Source: Akkermansia muciniphila (GTDB taxonomy: Bacteria; Verrucomicrobiota; Verrucomicrobiia; Verrucomicrobiales; V1-33). Taken from it: DNA of 64,000 nucleotides. Below, piece after piece: positions 9,807 through 17,948 of the stretch (the stretch's first letter is position 1; every line of letters begins with the position of its first letter). Where the stretch lies: positions 1 through 64,000 of the forward strand of contig CAMDJM010000013.1 in NCBI GenBank assembly GCA_945900785.1, in the 5' to 3' direction. The position numbers and the translations under genes were made by a program. The notes below the pieces were generated by a model. That model was given only the letters and a program-made list of their open reading frames with translations, was not told the DNA's origin and searched no databases.

Positions 9807-11168
9807 TCACGCGGGTGGGACGGACCGCGCGGAAGGAGTTGCCAGCCTTGCCGGATTCTTTTTGGCCTGCCAGACGGCCATGTGGAGGAACTGTGGGAAG
9901 CCGATCACAATCCCCAGCACCAAACCTCCCCCACGCTCGATGAAGGGGTTGAAGGTGAGGCTTTGGCTGAGAAAAGCCATCAGGCAGATAAAGGGCAGAT
10001 AGGCCGTCTCCAGCGGAAAATCCGGCACGAAACGCAGCAGCCGCGCCGAGCGGAATGCCCCGATGGTCGATACAAAAAAGATCCCCAGATAGGCAAGGCC
10101 GCCGATGGCTCCGCCGGTGAAAATGGCATAAGTCCAAATGGAGTGACCCGGGAAGCGGATGTCTGCCGTATAGCCGCGGAATTCATCTTCATTGCCATAA
10201 GTATATTGGGCCAGCTCAGGGGCATAGCTCTCGTCCCAATAGTAGGGGAATCCCAAGCCCCGCCCGTAAACCCAAGTGATCGGTTCCTGGTTCAGCAACT
10301 GGATAAACGCCTTGGTCTCGGCAAAACGGGTCAAGGCGCTGGGGTCTGCAGAGGATTGCTCTCCACCCGCCGTGTAGAAGAGGCGCTCGGTCCAGCGCTC
10401 GATCACCACGGGGAAGGCCACCGCTGTCAGCAGCATGATGACTGACAGCAGGCCGGCGACCACCGCCGCGTGCCTCAGCTTCATGTTGAAAAATCCGGAG
10501 GGCAAACCCCGGAGACGCCCTGCCTGCCACAGGGCGAGCACCGCGCCTAAGCCCGCCGCGCCTAAAATAAAAACTGCCGAACGCGTGATACTGAGCACAT
10601 AGGACAGCGCCCCCATTGATCCGGCAAAAATAGCCAGCCACGGCACCCGCCGGCTCAGGGCCAGGCCCGCAAACAGATAGCCCATCAAAAACGGCAAGCA
10701 GGGACTGAGCAATTCCACCCGGACTTTTTCCAAGGGGATGCCGGCCATGAACAAAGCGTAAAAAATGCGCCAAAAAACGTTGATGACACTCGCTATCAAC
10801 ATCGGCCACAGCACGTGTTTCCAGTGCAACCCCGAGGAAGCCGCGATCTGCGTGACACAGAGGCTGGTCAGCAGCAGCAGAGGCGGGATGCTATTCCGGA
10901 AATACCAGACAAATTCCACCCGGTTCACCAAAGCCACCACCAGGCTGGACACCATGTAAGCCCCCCAGCCGAGCGTCAGCCATCCCATGGGCAGAATAAA
11001 AAGCCGCCGGAAGCCCAGCAGGATCACCACCGCTGCGCTGACCAGGGTGATTCCGAAAAAGACGTATTGGATCGGAGAACCGCCCGTGCCCTCCGCCGCC
11101 CGGTAGTCAAACGCCCATGACAGACAATACGTCCAGACGCAAATCAGCAAGGGAAGACGAGGATTCAT
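9807..11168 (-). CDS. O-antigen ligase / polymerase-like polytopic membrane protein
   Basis: 453 residues with about ten to twelve hydrophobic segments spread over the length, and one large hydrophilic loop (about residues 255-350) before the last helices. This is the architecture of Wzy/WaaL-type O-antigen polymerases and ligases. The motif 'LSITRSAVFILGAAGLG' resembles the conserved arginine helix of the Wzy_C family. It would work at the inner membrane in surface polysaccharide assembly. The FkbM methyltransferase gene lies upstream on the same strand across a 316-bp spacer, suggesting a small glycan-related pair. Ligase and polymerase cannot be told apart. Confidence 0.7.
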   Translation of the reverse strand: MNPRLPLLICVWTYCLSWAFDYRAAEGTGGSPIQYVFFGITLVSAAVVILLGFRRLFILPMGWLTLGWGAYMVSSLVVALVNRVEFVWYFRNSIPPLLLLTSLCVTQIAASSGLHWKHVLWPMLIASVINVFWRIFYALFMAGIPLEKVRVELLSPCLPFLMGYLFAGLALSRRVPWLAIFAGSMGALSYVLSITRSAVFILGAAGLGAVLALWQAGRLRGLPSGFFNMKLRHAAVVAGLLSVIMLLTAVAFPVVIERWTERLFYTAGGEQSSADPSALTRFAETKAFIQLLNQEPITWVYGRGLGFPYYWDESYAPELAQYTYGNEDEFRGYTADIRFPGHSIWTYAIFTGGAIGGLAYLGIFFVSTIGAFRSARLLRFVPDFPLETAYLPFICLMAFLSQSLTFNPFIERGGGLVLGIVIGFPQFLHMAVWQAKKNPARLATPSARSVPPA

Positions 11169-11484
11169 CCGGGGGGGGCCTCCCGCATCAGTTGCCGCCC
11201 GACAGATGGCCTGTCATGTCTTTCCGGGCGGCGTGGCATTCCTGAAGACTCTCGCCTCTCTGCGACAGCCCTGCTCCAAATCACGACTCCTCCCTGGGTC
11301 AGGCTGCTTGATCGGGTTTGGGTCATCCACTTGGTCATTCTTAAATTTACAGAAAACCCAATATATTCCCAAAACTGTCATTTTCTACTAAATCTTGCCC
11401 TTTTGGCAGGATTTTTGAGGTCAGGATGGCCACTGGCATTTCCAGAATGAAAACGAGCAATGGGCAGGAGGACGGCGGTGCCCC
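11169..11484. other. Intergenic spacer, AT-rich in the middle, no convincing gene
   Basis: 316 bp between the O-antigen-ligase-like gene and the end of the FkbM gene, markedly AT-rich at about 11330-11420 against the GC-rich neighbourhood. A 61-codon plus-strand frame (11206-11391) has no family resemblance. It ends directly before a terminator-like hairpin. The promoter of the ligase-like gene is probably here, but no clear -35/-10 pair could be singled out. Confidence 0.6.
11394..11416 (+). terminator. Small intrinsic-terminator-like hairpin
   Basis: Stem CTTGCC (11394-11399) pairs with GGCAGG (11405-11410) around a 5-nt CTTTT loop, followed by ATTTTT on the plus strand. The stem is short (6 bp with one G-T pair). 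No established plus-strand gene precedes it, so it may end a small RNA or be chance. Confidence 0.35.
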
Positions 11485-12258
11485 TCAGGCCATTTGGGGC
11501 AGTGCCAGAATTTCCTCACCAAAGGCGGCTGGGTCCTCCGTTCGTTCCGCCACTTTGTAGCCGAATTCATGAAGAATCTGATAGCATTTTTTCACCTGTT
11601 CCGGTCCATGCAGGGCAAGCACGAGGATGGGGTGGTGTTCCGACAGGAGCTTGCGGGCTCCTTCCAGCATGCCGAACTCTGCGCCTTCAACATCAATCTT
11701 GAGCAGCGCAGGCACCGCTTCCGGGCGGGTGCTGAGGAATTCGTCTGCCGTCATTACGGGAACCATATAGTTGGTCTGCTCCTTCGTGAGGAACCCTCTC
11801 TGGTGGGAAATCCCCGTATCAAAATTGCACAGCCCATTGAAGCCTCCGAGGGCGGTCTGCACGACTGTGGTGTTTTTCAGGGCGTTCAACTGGACGTGCC
11901 GGTTGAGATTTTGAATATTGGAACCCAGCGGCTCAAAGGAATAGACGCGACCGCTCTCCCCAGTCAGGCGGGACATGGCCAGGGTGTAAAAGCCGGCATT
12001 GGCCCCGATATCCCAAACCACCATGCCGGGCTTCACCATGCGTTTCATCAGGGCTTGCTTGTCTGCTTCGTAGCTCCCGAGCCAGCAACGGTGGATGGAA
12101 GTGCCCACGACCCAACGGTGGCCCTTGTTCACCCCGCCGCGCACCCGGGCCACATGGTTTTTAGGGATCCGGTTCAGAAGAAATCGTAGCACTTTACCTT
12201 TAAGGGAGTGCGCATTTACTTGATTCAGGGAGGAGATCATGGTGGGCAAAGGTATCAT
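11485..12258 (-). CDS. FkbM-family SAM-dependent methyltransferase
   Basis: Class I methyltransferase of the FkbM type, which often O-methylates sugars of surface glycans. The SAM-binding motif I is 'VWDIGANAGFYTLAMSRL', followed by the acidic 'VYSFEPLGSN' loop, and the FkbM hallmark 'ALLKIDVEGAEFGMLEGA' near residues 190-207. Start ATG 12258 is preferred over an upstream in-frame TTG (12297); ATG 12240 is also possible. The gene sits between two AT-rich spacers and is less GC-rich than its neighbours, which suggests horizontal acquisition. The O-antigen-ligase-like gene lies downstream on the same strand. Confidence 0.85.
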   Translation of the reverse strand: MIPLPTMISSLNQVNAHSLKGKVLRFLLNRIPKNHVARVRGGVNKGHRWVVGTSIHRCWLGSYEADKQALMKRMVKPGMVVWDIGANAGFYTLAMSRLTGESGRVYSFEPLGSNIQNLNRHVQLNALKNTTVVQTALGGFNGLCNFDTGISHQRGFLTKEQTNYMVPVMTADEFLSTRPEAVPALLKIDVEGAEFGMLEGARKLLSEHHPILVLALHGPEQVKKCYQILHEFGYKVAERTEDPAAFGEEILALPQMA

Positions 12259-12360
12259 CCTTGGGAATTCTCGCAACTTCAATTTGTAACTATTCAATAT
12301 TTACCGTGTCTTTCATAATTTTTATAATATGATAAATCCAAAAAATATGCAGGTTGTGCC
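12259..12360 (-). promoter_or_regulatory. AT-rich putative promoter region of the FkbM gene
   Basis: The stretch upstream of the FkbM start is strongly AT-rich (12285-12350) within a GC-rich region. On the minus strand TTGGAT followed by a TATAAA/TTATGA-type segment gives several possible sigma70-like pairs, none decisive. Supported by base composition and position only. Confidence 0.3.
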
Positions 12361-12579
12361 AAGGCCCCCAAATGCAACAATCCGTAAGGGAGGCACCGGG
12401 CTCAGGCCCCGGCCGGCCTCGCCGCGGGGCCCGCGTCCCTGAGGTCGCCAGCACGGCAATCAGGCATCGCTCCGGGCAGTGGGGAAAACGCGGTGTGGTG
12501 CATGAGCTGATGAAATCCGCAGGATGGACCCTGCGGAAACCGGGATTCCCTTCAAGGCAGGTGGGTGCCCTGACTCCCC

Positions 12580-13143
12580 TTACAGTTCGAGGAAATTCTT
12601 CAGAAGCTGCTTGCCTTCAACCGTAAGAATGGACTCGGGGTGGAATTGCACGCCGTGCAGGGGAAATTCCTTGTGGCGCAGTCCCATGATTTCCTTTTCA
12701 GTAGTCTCGGCGGTGATCAGGAGGTTGTCTGGCAGGGTGTCGCGTTTGACGATCAGGGAGTGGTAGCGGGTGGCTTCGAAGGGCTGGCTGAGGCCCCGGA
12801 AGACGCCTTTCCCATCGTGATGAATCATGGAGGTTTTCCCATGCATGAGGCGGTCGGCCCGGACGACCTCTCCGCCGAAGACTTCGCCCATGCACTGATG
12901 GCCGAGACAGACCCCCAGGATGGGGCGGCTTGGGGCAAACCGGCGGATCACTTCGCTGCTGATGCCAGCTTCTGATGGGGTGCAGGGGCCCGGGGAAATG
13001 CAAATCCGCGCGGGATTCAGAGCGGCGATTTCATCCAGGGTGATCCCGTCATTGCGTTTCACCAGGAGCGTGGCTCCCAATTCACCGAAGTATTGCACAA
13101 GGTTGTAGGTGAAGGAGTCGTAGTTATCGATGACGAGCAGCAT
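12580..13143 (-). CDS. pabA: Aminodeoxychorismate/anthranilate synthase glutamine amidotransferase subunit
   Basis: Class I glutamine amidotransferase that supplies ammonia to PabB or TrpE for folate or tryptophan synthesis. Visible features are '[20 protein letters not shown]' at the N-terminus, the oxyanion region '[12 protein letters not shown]', the nucleophile motif '[15 protein letters not shown]', and the His/Glu end '[11 protein letters not shown]'. 187 residues is normal. ATG 13143 gives the usual N-terminus; a TTG six nt earlier is possible. PabA and TrpG cannot be separated by sequence alone and no partner synthase gene is adjacent. It is the last gene of the tatA / nuclease / pabA run on the minus strand. 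Confidence 0.88.
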   Translation of the reverse strand: MLLVIDNYDSFTYNLVQYFGELGATLLVKRNDGITLDEIAALNPARICISPGPCTPSEAGISSEVIRRFAPSRPILGVCLGHQCMGEVFGGEVVRADRLMHGKTSMIHHDGKGVFRGLSQPFEATRYHSLIVKRDTLPDNLLITAETTEKEIMGLRHKEFPLHGVQFHPESILTVEGKQLLKNFLEL

Positions 13144-13179
13144 GAGCAAAGGGGGGAGGGAAAATGAAGGAGCCTGAAA

Positions 13180-14208
13180 TTAGCGGGGAGCAGGTTCAGG
13201 AGGATCCGGAGGGGAAGACGGAGCGGGGGCGGGCTTGGCGGATTTTTTCGGTTTAGGGCGGCTGGCGTGGTCATCGGCGTGAATCACCGTCGTGATGGGC
13301 CGGTGGTCGCTGGCTTTGATCCAGTCTTTTCCGCTGTAGAGGAAGGACTGGGGTGCCCGGACTTCCGGCAGAAGTGGGGCGGACGCCAGGAGAAAATCGA
13401 GACGGGAATATTCATCGGCTTCCGGGTAATAAAACGTCCAGCGCTCCCCGGAATCATCTTCTGCGGCGATCTCGGTGAGGGCGGCCGCGCTGCCGGACAT
13501 CCCTTTGATGGCTTTTACTCCAGGCTGGTCCCGGGTGTCATTGAAGTCGCCATAAACAAGGAGATTCGTCTGCGGATGCGCCGTCAGGATGCCATCCAGA
13601 TGCTGGCGCAGCAGGTGCGCTTCATTCCGCCGCATCAGGGCCTGATCTGCCTCCGGCGTGTCGCGCCGGGATTTCAGATGGACGCCGACCAGCCGCAAAG
13701 CATAGTCCGGAGTCACGGCCACGGTCACGTCCAGGAAGCCGCGCTGCACGGGAAATTCGTTTTCGTCCAATAGATAACGCAACTGCGTGACGGGCTGCCG
13801 GCTGGAGATGGGAAACCGGCTCAGCAGAGCCACGTGACGGTCCGGGTCATCCCCCAGCACATGTTCTGCGTAAGGCAGGTCCAAGCCAGCGGTTTTCAGA
13901 TCTGACTGGAGATGGGCGAGATCCTCAGCCGATCCCATCTCGCATACCCCCAGGATATCCGGCTTCACCTTCAGCAGAATGGAAGTGATCACCCGCTGCT
14001 CCCGGACAGATTTAGGCCGCTCACTGCTGTCTGGGCGGGGTGGCGTGACGGTGTGGAGATAATTTTTCAGATTCCAAGCGGTAAAGCGGATGAGAGGCAC
14101 GGGCGCAGGGGCCGGAGGAATGAGGGTGTCCTGAGCGGAACCAGGCAGGCATCCACTCAAAAACAAAAGGGCGGCCCAAGGGCCGCCACTTTGTGCAAAT
14201 TGTTTCAC
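13180..14208 (-). CDS. Exported endonuclease/exonuclease/phosphatase-family lipoprotein
   Basis: Metal-dependent EEP-fold hydrolase. The N-terminus is a lipoprotein-type signal ('LLFLSGC', Cys about residue 20). Family motifs include 'FTAWNLKNY', 'ILGVCEMGSAED' (catalytic Glu), 'LVGVHLKSRRD', 'LLVYGDFNDTRDQPG' (Asp/Asn), and 'KASDHRPITTVI' (terminal His). The C-terminus is Lys/Pro-rich and low complexity. It starts with GTG and follows tatA by 27 nt. A perfect 8-bp GC hairpin plus T-run lies inside the signal-peptide codons, so read-through from tatA may be limited. Substrate (nucleic acid, nucleotide or lipid phosphate) is unknown. Confidence 0.85.
   Translation of the reverse strand: MKQFAQSGGPWAALLFLSGCLPGSAQDTLIPPAPAPVPLIRFTAWNLKNYLHTVTPPRPDSSERPKSVREQRVITSILLKVKPDILGVCEMGSAEDLAHLQSDLKTAGLDLPYAEHVLGDDPDRHVALLSRFPISSRQPVTQLRYLLDENEFPVQRGFLDVTVAVTPDYALRLVGVHLKSRRDTPEADQALMRRNEAHLLRQHLDGILTAHPQTNLLVYGDFNDTRDQPGVKAIKGMSGSAAALTEIAAEDDSGERWTFYYPEADEYSRLDFLLASAPLLPEVRAPQSFLYSGKDWIKASDHRPITTVIHADDHASRPKPKKSAKPAPAPSSPPDPPEPAPR
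14157..14187 (-). terminator. Intrinsic-terminator-like hairpin inside the start of the EEP gene
   Basis: On the minus strand GGCGGCCC and GGGCCGCC pair perfectly (8 bp) across a 2-nt gap and are followed by CTTTTGTTTTTGAG. This is a textbook intrinsic terminator shape, yet it lies about 20 nt after the GTG start of the exported phosphatase/nuclease gene and just beyond tatA. It may attenuate tatA read-through, or the codons for the signal peptide may produce it by chance. Confidence 0.5.
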
Positions 14209-14235
14209 GGCAGGGAAAACCGGACGGGCGGAGGT

Positions 14236-14481
14236 TCAGCCGATTTTGTTATGGTCGTCCTTGTCCTTGTCTTTGTCCTTCCGCTCATCTTCGATGGTGG
14301 CACGGTGAATTTCCTGTTCGAATTCATTCCGGGCTTTTTTGAATTCTCCCATGCTTTTACCGAGGCCACGGGCGAACTCCGGGAGCTTCTTGGCTCCGAA
14401 GAGCAGGAGCACGAGGGCACCGATCATAAACATCTCAGGACCACCGAGAGGACCGAGCGCGAGGAAGGAGGGAAGATTCAT
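14236..14481 (-). CDS. tatA: Sec-independent protein translocase TatA
   Basis: Small inner-membrane protein that forms the pore-like assembly of the twin-arginine pathway. Residues 15-27 form the single transmembrane helix ('MFMIGALVLLLFGAKKLPE'), followed by the hinge and an amphipathic helix ('FARGLGKSMGEFKKARNEF') and a highly charged tail. The 'FGAKKLPE' hinge is diagnostic. 81 residues is typical. The exported oxidoreductase at 1892 and the sorA-like gene at 54581 both have TAT signals and are expected clients. tatC is not in the window. Confidence 0.95.
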   Translation of the reverse strand: MNLPSFLALGPLGGPEMFMIGALVLLLFGAKKLPEFARGLGKSMGEFKKARNEFEQEIHRATIEDERKDKDKDKDDHNKIG

Positions 14482-14709
14482 GGGAGTGTAGGGTAAAGCC
14501 AGCCTGGGTCGGGCGCAAAAGGAAGTTTCGGCAGACTACCGGCCAGGCCGAAGGCCAAGCACAGCCATCCTCAGGTAAGCGATACGCCTGCCTGCACCTG
14601 TCTCTTTCAAAGCGCAGGCTCTGCCCGATGGACGGAATTTAATTTCAAAAATCCTGTTGTCCCCCTGCGGAACCCATGCGATTTCTGGTCTCGCTTTTTT
14701 AGCGCTTTT

Positions 14710-14793
14710 GCTCATGTGGCGGAATGGTAGACGCGTATGGTTCAGGACCATATAGGTAATTCTGTGGAGGTTCGAGTCCTCTCGTGAGCACCA
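14710..14793 (+). tRNA. tRNA-Leu (CAG)
   Basis: Acceptor stem GCTCATG pairs with CGTGAGC at the 3' end, followed by discriminator A and encoded CCA (14791-14793). The D-arm has GCGGAATGGTAGACGCG, typical of tRNA-Leu. The anticodon stem TATGG/CCATA closes the loop TTCAGGA with anticodon CAG. A class II variable arm precedes the T-arm with TTCGAGT loop. Confidence 0.95.
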
Positions 14794-14839
14794 TTTTCCA
14801 AGGTCCGGCAAAGCTTCGGAGGGCGTAACTCAACCGCCC

Positions 14840-15532
14840 ATGCAGGACCCTGTTTTTGTCAAAGACGCCTTCGCCAAAATCGCAGGCCGTTACATCCTTA
14901 CCAACCACGTGCTCTCCCTTGGCACGGATATTCTCTGGCGCCGGAAGGTGGCCCGGCTGGTAGCGGCCCTGAGGCCCGGCATCCTCCTGGATCTGGCCAC
15001 CGGCACTGGGGACCTGGCCGCCGCCATCGCCAAGGCCAGCCCCTCCACCAGAATTACTGGCGCGGATTTCAGTGCCCCCATGCTGGAGGTGGCCAAAGCA
15101 CGGCAATTGCCCAAGGCAGAATGGCTGGTGGCGGATGCCATGGCGACGCCTTTTGCGGATGCCGCTTTTGATGCCGTCACCGTCGCCTTCGGCCTGCGGA
15201 ATATGGCAGACTGGCCAGGAGCCGTCCGTGAAATGGCCCGGGTCACCCGGCCCGGCGGTCACCTCGTCATCCTGGATTTTTCCCTGCCGGCCCTGCCCGG
15301 CCTGCGTGGGGCCTACCGGTTCTACCTGCACAAAATCCTGCCAAAACTCGCCGGGCTCCTCACCGGCCAGCGTGAGGCTTATGAATATCTGTCAGGGACG
15401 ATCGAACGTTTTCCCAGTGGCCCGGCCATGGTGGAGCTGCTGACAGAAAACGGTTTCCAATCCGGCCAGGCCATTCCCCTCAGCGGCGGTATCGCCAGCA
15501 TCTATGTTGCGCAAAAAGCAGCCGGTTTTTGA
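14840..15532 (+). CDS. ubiE: Demethylmenaquinone/ubiquinone methyltransferase (MenG/UbiE)
   Basis: SAM-dependent C-methyltransferase that completes quinone synthesis. The N-terminal 'FAKIAGRYILTNHVLSLGTD' is the UbiE family signature 1 region (usually 'YD..N.l.S.g'), SAM motif I is 'LLDLATGTGDLA' (about residues 49-60), then 'GADFSAPML', and signature 2 'VTVAFGLRNMADW' and 'REMARVTRPGGHL'. The C-terminal 'YEYLSGTIERFPSG' is also typical. 230 residues is normal. In this phylum the product is probably menaquinone; other men genes are not in the window. It lies 46 nt after tRNA-Leu. Confidence 0.93.
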   Translation: MQDPVFVKDAFAKIAGRYILTNHVLSLGTDILWRRKVARLVAALRPGILLDLATGTGDLAAAIAKASPSTRITGADFSAPMLEVAKARQLPKAEWLVADAMATPFADAAFDAVTVAFGLRNMADWPGAVREMARVTRPGGHLVILDFSLPALPGLRGAYRFYLHKILPKLAGLLTGQREAYEYLSGTIERFPSGPAMVELLTENGFQSGQAIPLSGGIASIYVAQKAAGF

Positions 15533-15663
15533 TGGAGCCGGAAAAGGGCCATGGGTTATTAAAAATGGCAGGCAGGCAGCGCAGGTGCATTCCCTTGCCC
15601 CAGCCACCCGTGGGGCAAGGGCACACGGGCCTAATTCAACCGGATTCATTGTCATAACCGCCT

Positions 15664-16581
15664 TCAGCCCCAAAGCAGGGAAGGATAGTCCCCAGCGGCG
15701 ACGATGGCCTGGAGAGCGGCCTGGACGCGGGGTTTGTCCTCCTGCCAGGTGACGCCGAACCACTGGGCGGCGGTGGGCAGGACGGCACAGGTGGCTGCGC
15801 CGGATTTCAGCAGCCGGTCCACCGCCAGGGGAATGTAAAACTCTGCCTTGGGATCCAGCAGGTGGGTTTTTAAAAAATCCGCCAGTCCGGCAAGGAAGCC
15901 CGGAAACACCTCCGGCTGGAAGCCCCACATGTTCATCGACACGGTCTCGCCGCCCGTGAGGGGACGGGGCGGGTCCCCGGGAGAACGGTTTTCCGCACCG
16001 GTGAGGGTGGAATAAATATCTGTCAGCTCCTCCACCTGGCTGAGCAGTCCATCAGGAGTTATGGTGCAGAGGCCACGGGCGACCCTGCCATGTTCGGAGA
16101 GGGTGCGGCGCAATTCATAGCCGCACATGGCCAGGGCCAGGGGCCCGCCAGCCGGGGCGGGTTGCCTCAAAAAACCGGCCATGGCGGCGAAGGCTTCCCG
16201 GCCATAAAAATCGTCGGCATTGATGACGCAGAAGGGTTCCCTGATTTCATCCCGGGCAGCCAGCACGGCGTGGCCGGTGCCCCAGGGCTTCGCGCGGCTG
16301 GCTGGCACTGTGAAATCGCCCGGCAAATCCGCGATGTCCTGGTAAACCAGAGCCACTGGCAGTTGCGCCTCCAGACGTGAGACCACCCTTTCGCGGAAAA
16401 CCGCCTCGCCTTCCCGGCGAATGATGAACACGACGCGCCCAAATCCCGCGCGCTTGGCATCAAACACAGAGTAATCCAGCAGGGTCTCCCCGTGCGGGCC
16501 CATAGTGTCGGTTTGCTTGGACGGACCACCATAGCGGCTGCTCATGCCGGCGGCGAGGACGAGAAGAGTGGGTGCGATCAT
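15664..16581 (-). CDS. Sugar nucleotidyltransferase-like protein (NTP transferase fold)
   Basis: Cytoplasmic nucleotidyltransferase of the GT-A-like NTP_transferase family. The N-terminal loop 'LVLAAGMSSRYGGPSKQTD' is the nucleotide-binding signature, though with an atypical continuation in place of 'G..K...p...KP', and 'CVINADDFYG' supplies the metal-binding Asp pair. This is closer to a group of uncharacterised UTP-glucose-1-phosphate-like enzymes than to RfbA. Start ATG 16581 places the nucleotide loop near the N-terminus; the frame extends upstream but would run into tRNA-Cys. The GT9 gene on the same strand suggests surface glycan supply. Sugar specificity unknown. Confidence 0.8.
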   Translation of the reverse strand: MIAPTLLVLAAGMSSRYGGPSKQTDTMGPHGETLLDYSVFDAKRAGFGRVVFIIRREGEAVFRERVVSRLEAQLPVALVYQDIADLPGDFTVPASRAKPWGTGHAVLAARDEIREPFCVINADDFYGREAFAAMAGFLRQPAPAGGPLALAMCGYELRRTLSEHGRVARGLCTITPDGLLSQVEELTDIYSTLTGAENRSPGDPPRPLTGGETVSMNMWGFQPEVFPGFLAGLADFLKTHLLDPKAEFYIPLAVDRLLKSGAATCAVLPTAAQWFGVTWQEDKPRVQAALQAIVAAGDYPSLLWG

Positions 16582-16743
16582 GGTCCGAAAGTGGATCAGC
16601 GCCCCAAAATGACAAAGGCACAAAGCGCAGGATTTTTCCTGCCCTGCCTGCTGGTAAACGGCTCGCCACGCCGGCGGGAGAAATTCACGCGCCGCATTGA
16701 CAGCGGAGCATGCCGCACTACGGTTTCCTCGCACTGCGCAAGC

Positions 16744-16818
16744 GGCGGGGTAGCCAAGCGGTAAGGCAGAGGTTTGCAAAACCTCCATTGGCGGGTTCGA
16801 CTCCCGCCCCCGCCTCCA
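16744..16818 (+). tRNA. tRNA-Cys (GCA)
   Basis: Acceptor stem GGCGGGG pairs with CCCCGCC, then discriminator T and encoded CCA (16816-16818). Anticodon stem GAGGT/ACCTC closes loop TTGCAAA with anticodon GCA. The T-arm carries GGTTCGACTCC. Discriminator U is the identity base expected for Cys. A palindromic repeat element begins 21 bp downstream. Confidence 0.95.
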
Positions 16819-16839
16819 GCAGAAGACCCGCAGGGGGTC

Positions 16840-16942
16840 ATTAATTCTACTTTGTTATGTTGGGGAATCAGCAGGCTTGAAGCCCGCTGGCCGCACAGGC
16901 TGGAAGCCTGCGCCACGGGGAACTTAACAAAATAGAATTAAT
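16840..16942. repeat. Palindromic element with 22-bp terminal inverted repeats and two inner hairpins
   Basis: The left end (16840-16861) and right end (16921-16942) are inverted copies of an AT-rich 22-mer beginning ATTAATTCTA, differing at two positions. Between them lie two related hairpins, around CAGGCTTGAAGCC (16872-16887) and the perfect CAGGCT-gga-AGCCTG (16896-16910). The AT-rich arms contrast with the GC-rich surroundings. The 103-bp unit looks like a miniature mobile or REP-type element that landed between tRNA-Cys and the end of the GT9 gene; its right end covers the last five bases of that gene. Confidence 0.75.
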
Positions 16943-17948
16943 CAAGGCCATGTGCCCAGGCAGCGACATCGGGTATGGCAGCGTCCGGAAAATCCAGGTC
17001 CTGCCTGCAAAGCTCCCCGTCCCATTGGCCTGTGGGCATGAAATGCCCGGCCTTCCAGACCGTGGTGCCAGGGTGCCATGGCCCCACCTTCCGGGGATCC
17101 GACCAGGTGTGCAGGCTGAGCACCCGGGGGGGCAGGGCGGCCGCGATATGCATCGGACCACTATCCACACTGATGACGCCCCGCGCCCGGCGCATCAACC
17201 AGATGAGTTCCGGCAGGCTGGTGCGGTTCAGGAGATTCCCCGCCTGGGCCGGCAGCGGAACGGGAAGCCGGGCATCGCTCTGTCCCACCAGCAGCACTGG
17301 CAATGGTGCCAGAGCCTGACAAAGCTGCACGGTCTGGGAAACCGATAGCGATTTCCCCGTGCCCCGGCTGAAGGGGTGAAGAATGATCGACTCCGCCAGA
17401 CGCCCGGCCCCTTCACCCAAGGCCTCCGGGCAGCTCCCGGGCGGCAGGGCAAACACCGCCGGACCCGTGATGCCCAAAGCCGCCGGCAGTGCCAGGGAGC
17501 GGTCAATCGCGTGTGCCCCGGCGTCCACCGGAATCACCTGCCGGTGAAAAAACCGCGCGCCTTCCCGGCTATCGCTGAAGCCGATGCGGATCCGCGCCCC
17601 GCTGGCGCTTGTGATCAACCCACTGCGCAACAAACCCTGAAAATCGACTGCCACTTCTGCCCCGCACTGCCCTGGCCCCTCCTCCAGCCAACGCCGGAAA
17701 CGCCACAATCCGCCCACGCCACGGAACTCCCCCCGGGGAAAGCACAGGGTGCCCGCCAGATCCGGATTCCCCTCCAGAAGTGGCGCGAAGGCAGGATTTA
17801 CCACCCAAGTCCATTCCAGCAGGGGATATTGCTGTTTCAACAAATGCACCGCCGGCAGGGTATGCACCAAATCCCCCAGCGAACTGGGTTTGATGATCAG
17901 CCCCCGCCGGCAGGAGGAGAGATCAGGAAGTTCAACAGCTGGAGGCAT
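16938..17948 (-). CDS. Glycosyltransferase family 9 (heptosyltransferase-like)
   Basis: ADP-heptose:LPS heptosyltransferase-type GT-B enzyme acting on the cytoplasmic face during LPS core synthesis. Visible features are 'IIKPSSLGDLVHTLPAVHLL' at the N-terminus (conserved 'K...lGD...a.P'), 'LEWTWVVNPAFAPLLEG', 'SIILHPFSRGTGKSLS' for donor binding, and 'RARGVISVDSGPMHIAAAL' with the family 'D(T/S)G..H.A' motif. 336 residues fits. The last codons lie in the right arm of the palindromic element at 16840-16942, so the C-terminus may have been altered by it. Confidence 0.88.
   Translation of the reverse strand: MPPAVELPDLSSCRRGLIIKPSSLGDLVHTLPAVHLLKQQYPLLEWTWVVNPAFAPLLEGNPDLAGTLCFPRGEFRGVGGLWRFRRWLEEGPGQCGAEVAVDFQGLLRSGLITSASGARIRIGFSDSREGARFFHRQVIPVDAGAHAIDRSLALPAALGITGPAVFALPPGSCPEALGEGAGRLAESIILHPFSRGTGKSLSVSQTVQLCQALAPLPVLLVGQSDARLPVPLPAQAGNLLNRTSLPELIWLMRRARGVISVDSGPMHIAAALPPRVLSLHTWSDPRKVGPWHPGTTVWKAGHFMPTGQWDGELCRQDLDFPDAAIPDVAAWAHGLD

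Noticed and set aside
14191-14203. parS-like half site TGTTTCACG
   Set aside because: Only one half of the palindrome matches; the other half diverges.
14536-14811. 91-codon frame on the minus strand
   Set aside because: It reads through the antisense of tRNA-Leu(CAG) and has the classic spurious-tRNA peptide signature (CSREDSNLH...LPFRHM).
14699-15331. 210-codon minus-strand frame
   Set aside because: Antisense of the tRNA and of ubiE; ends in the usual 'PPHEQKR' tRNA-derived peptide.
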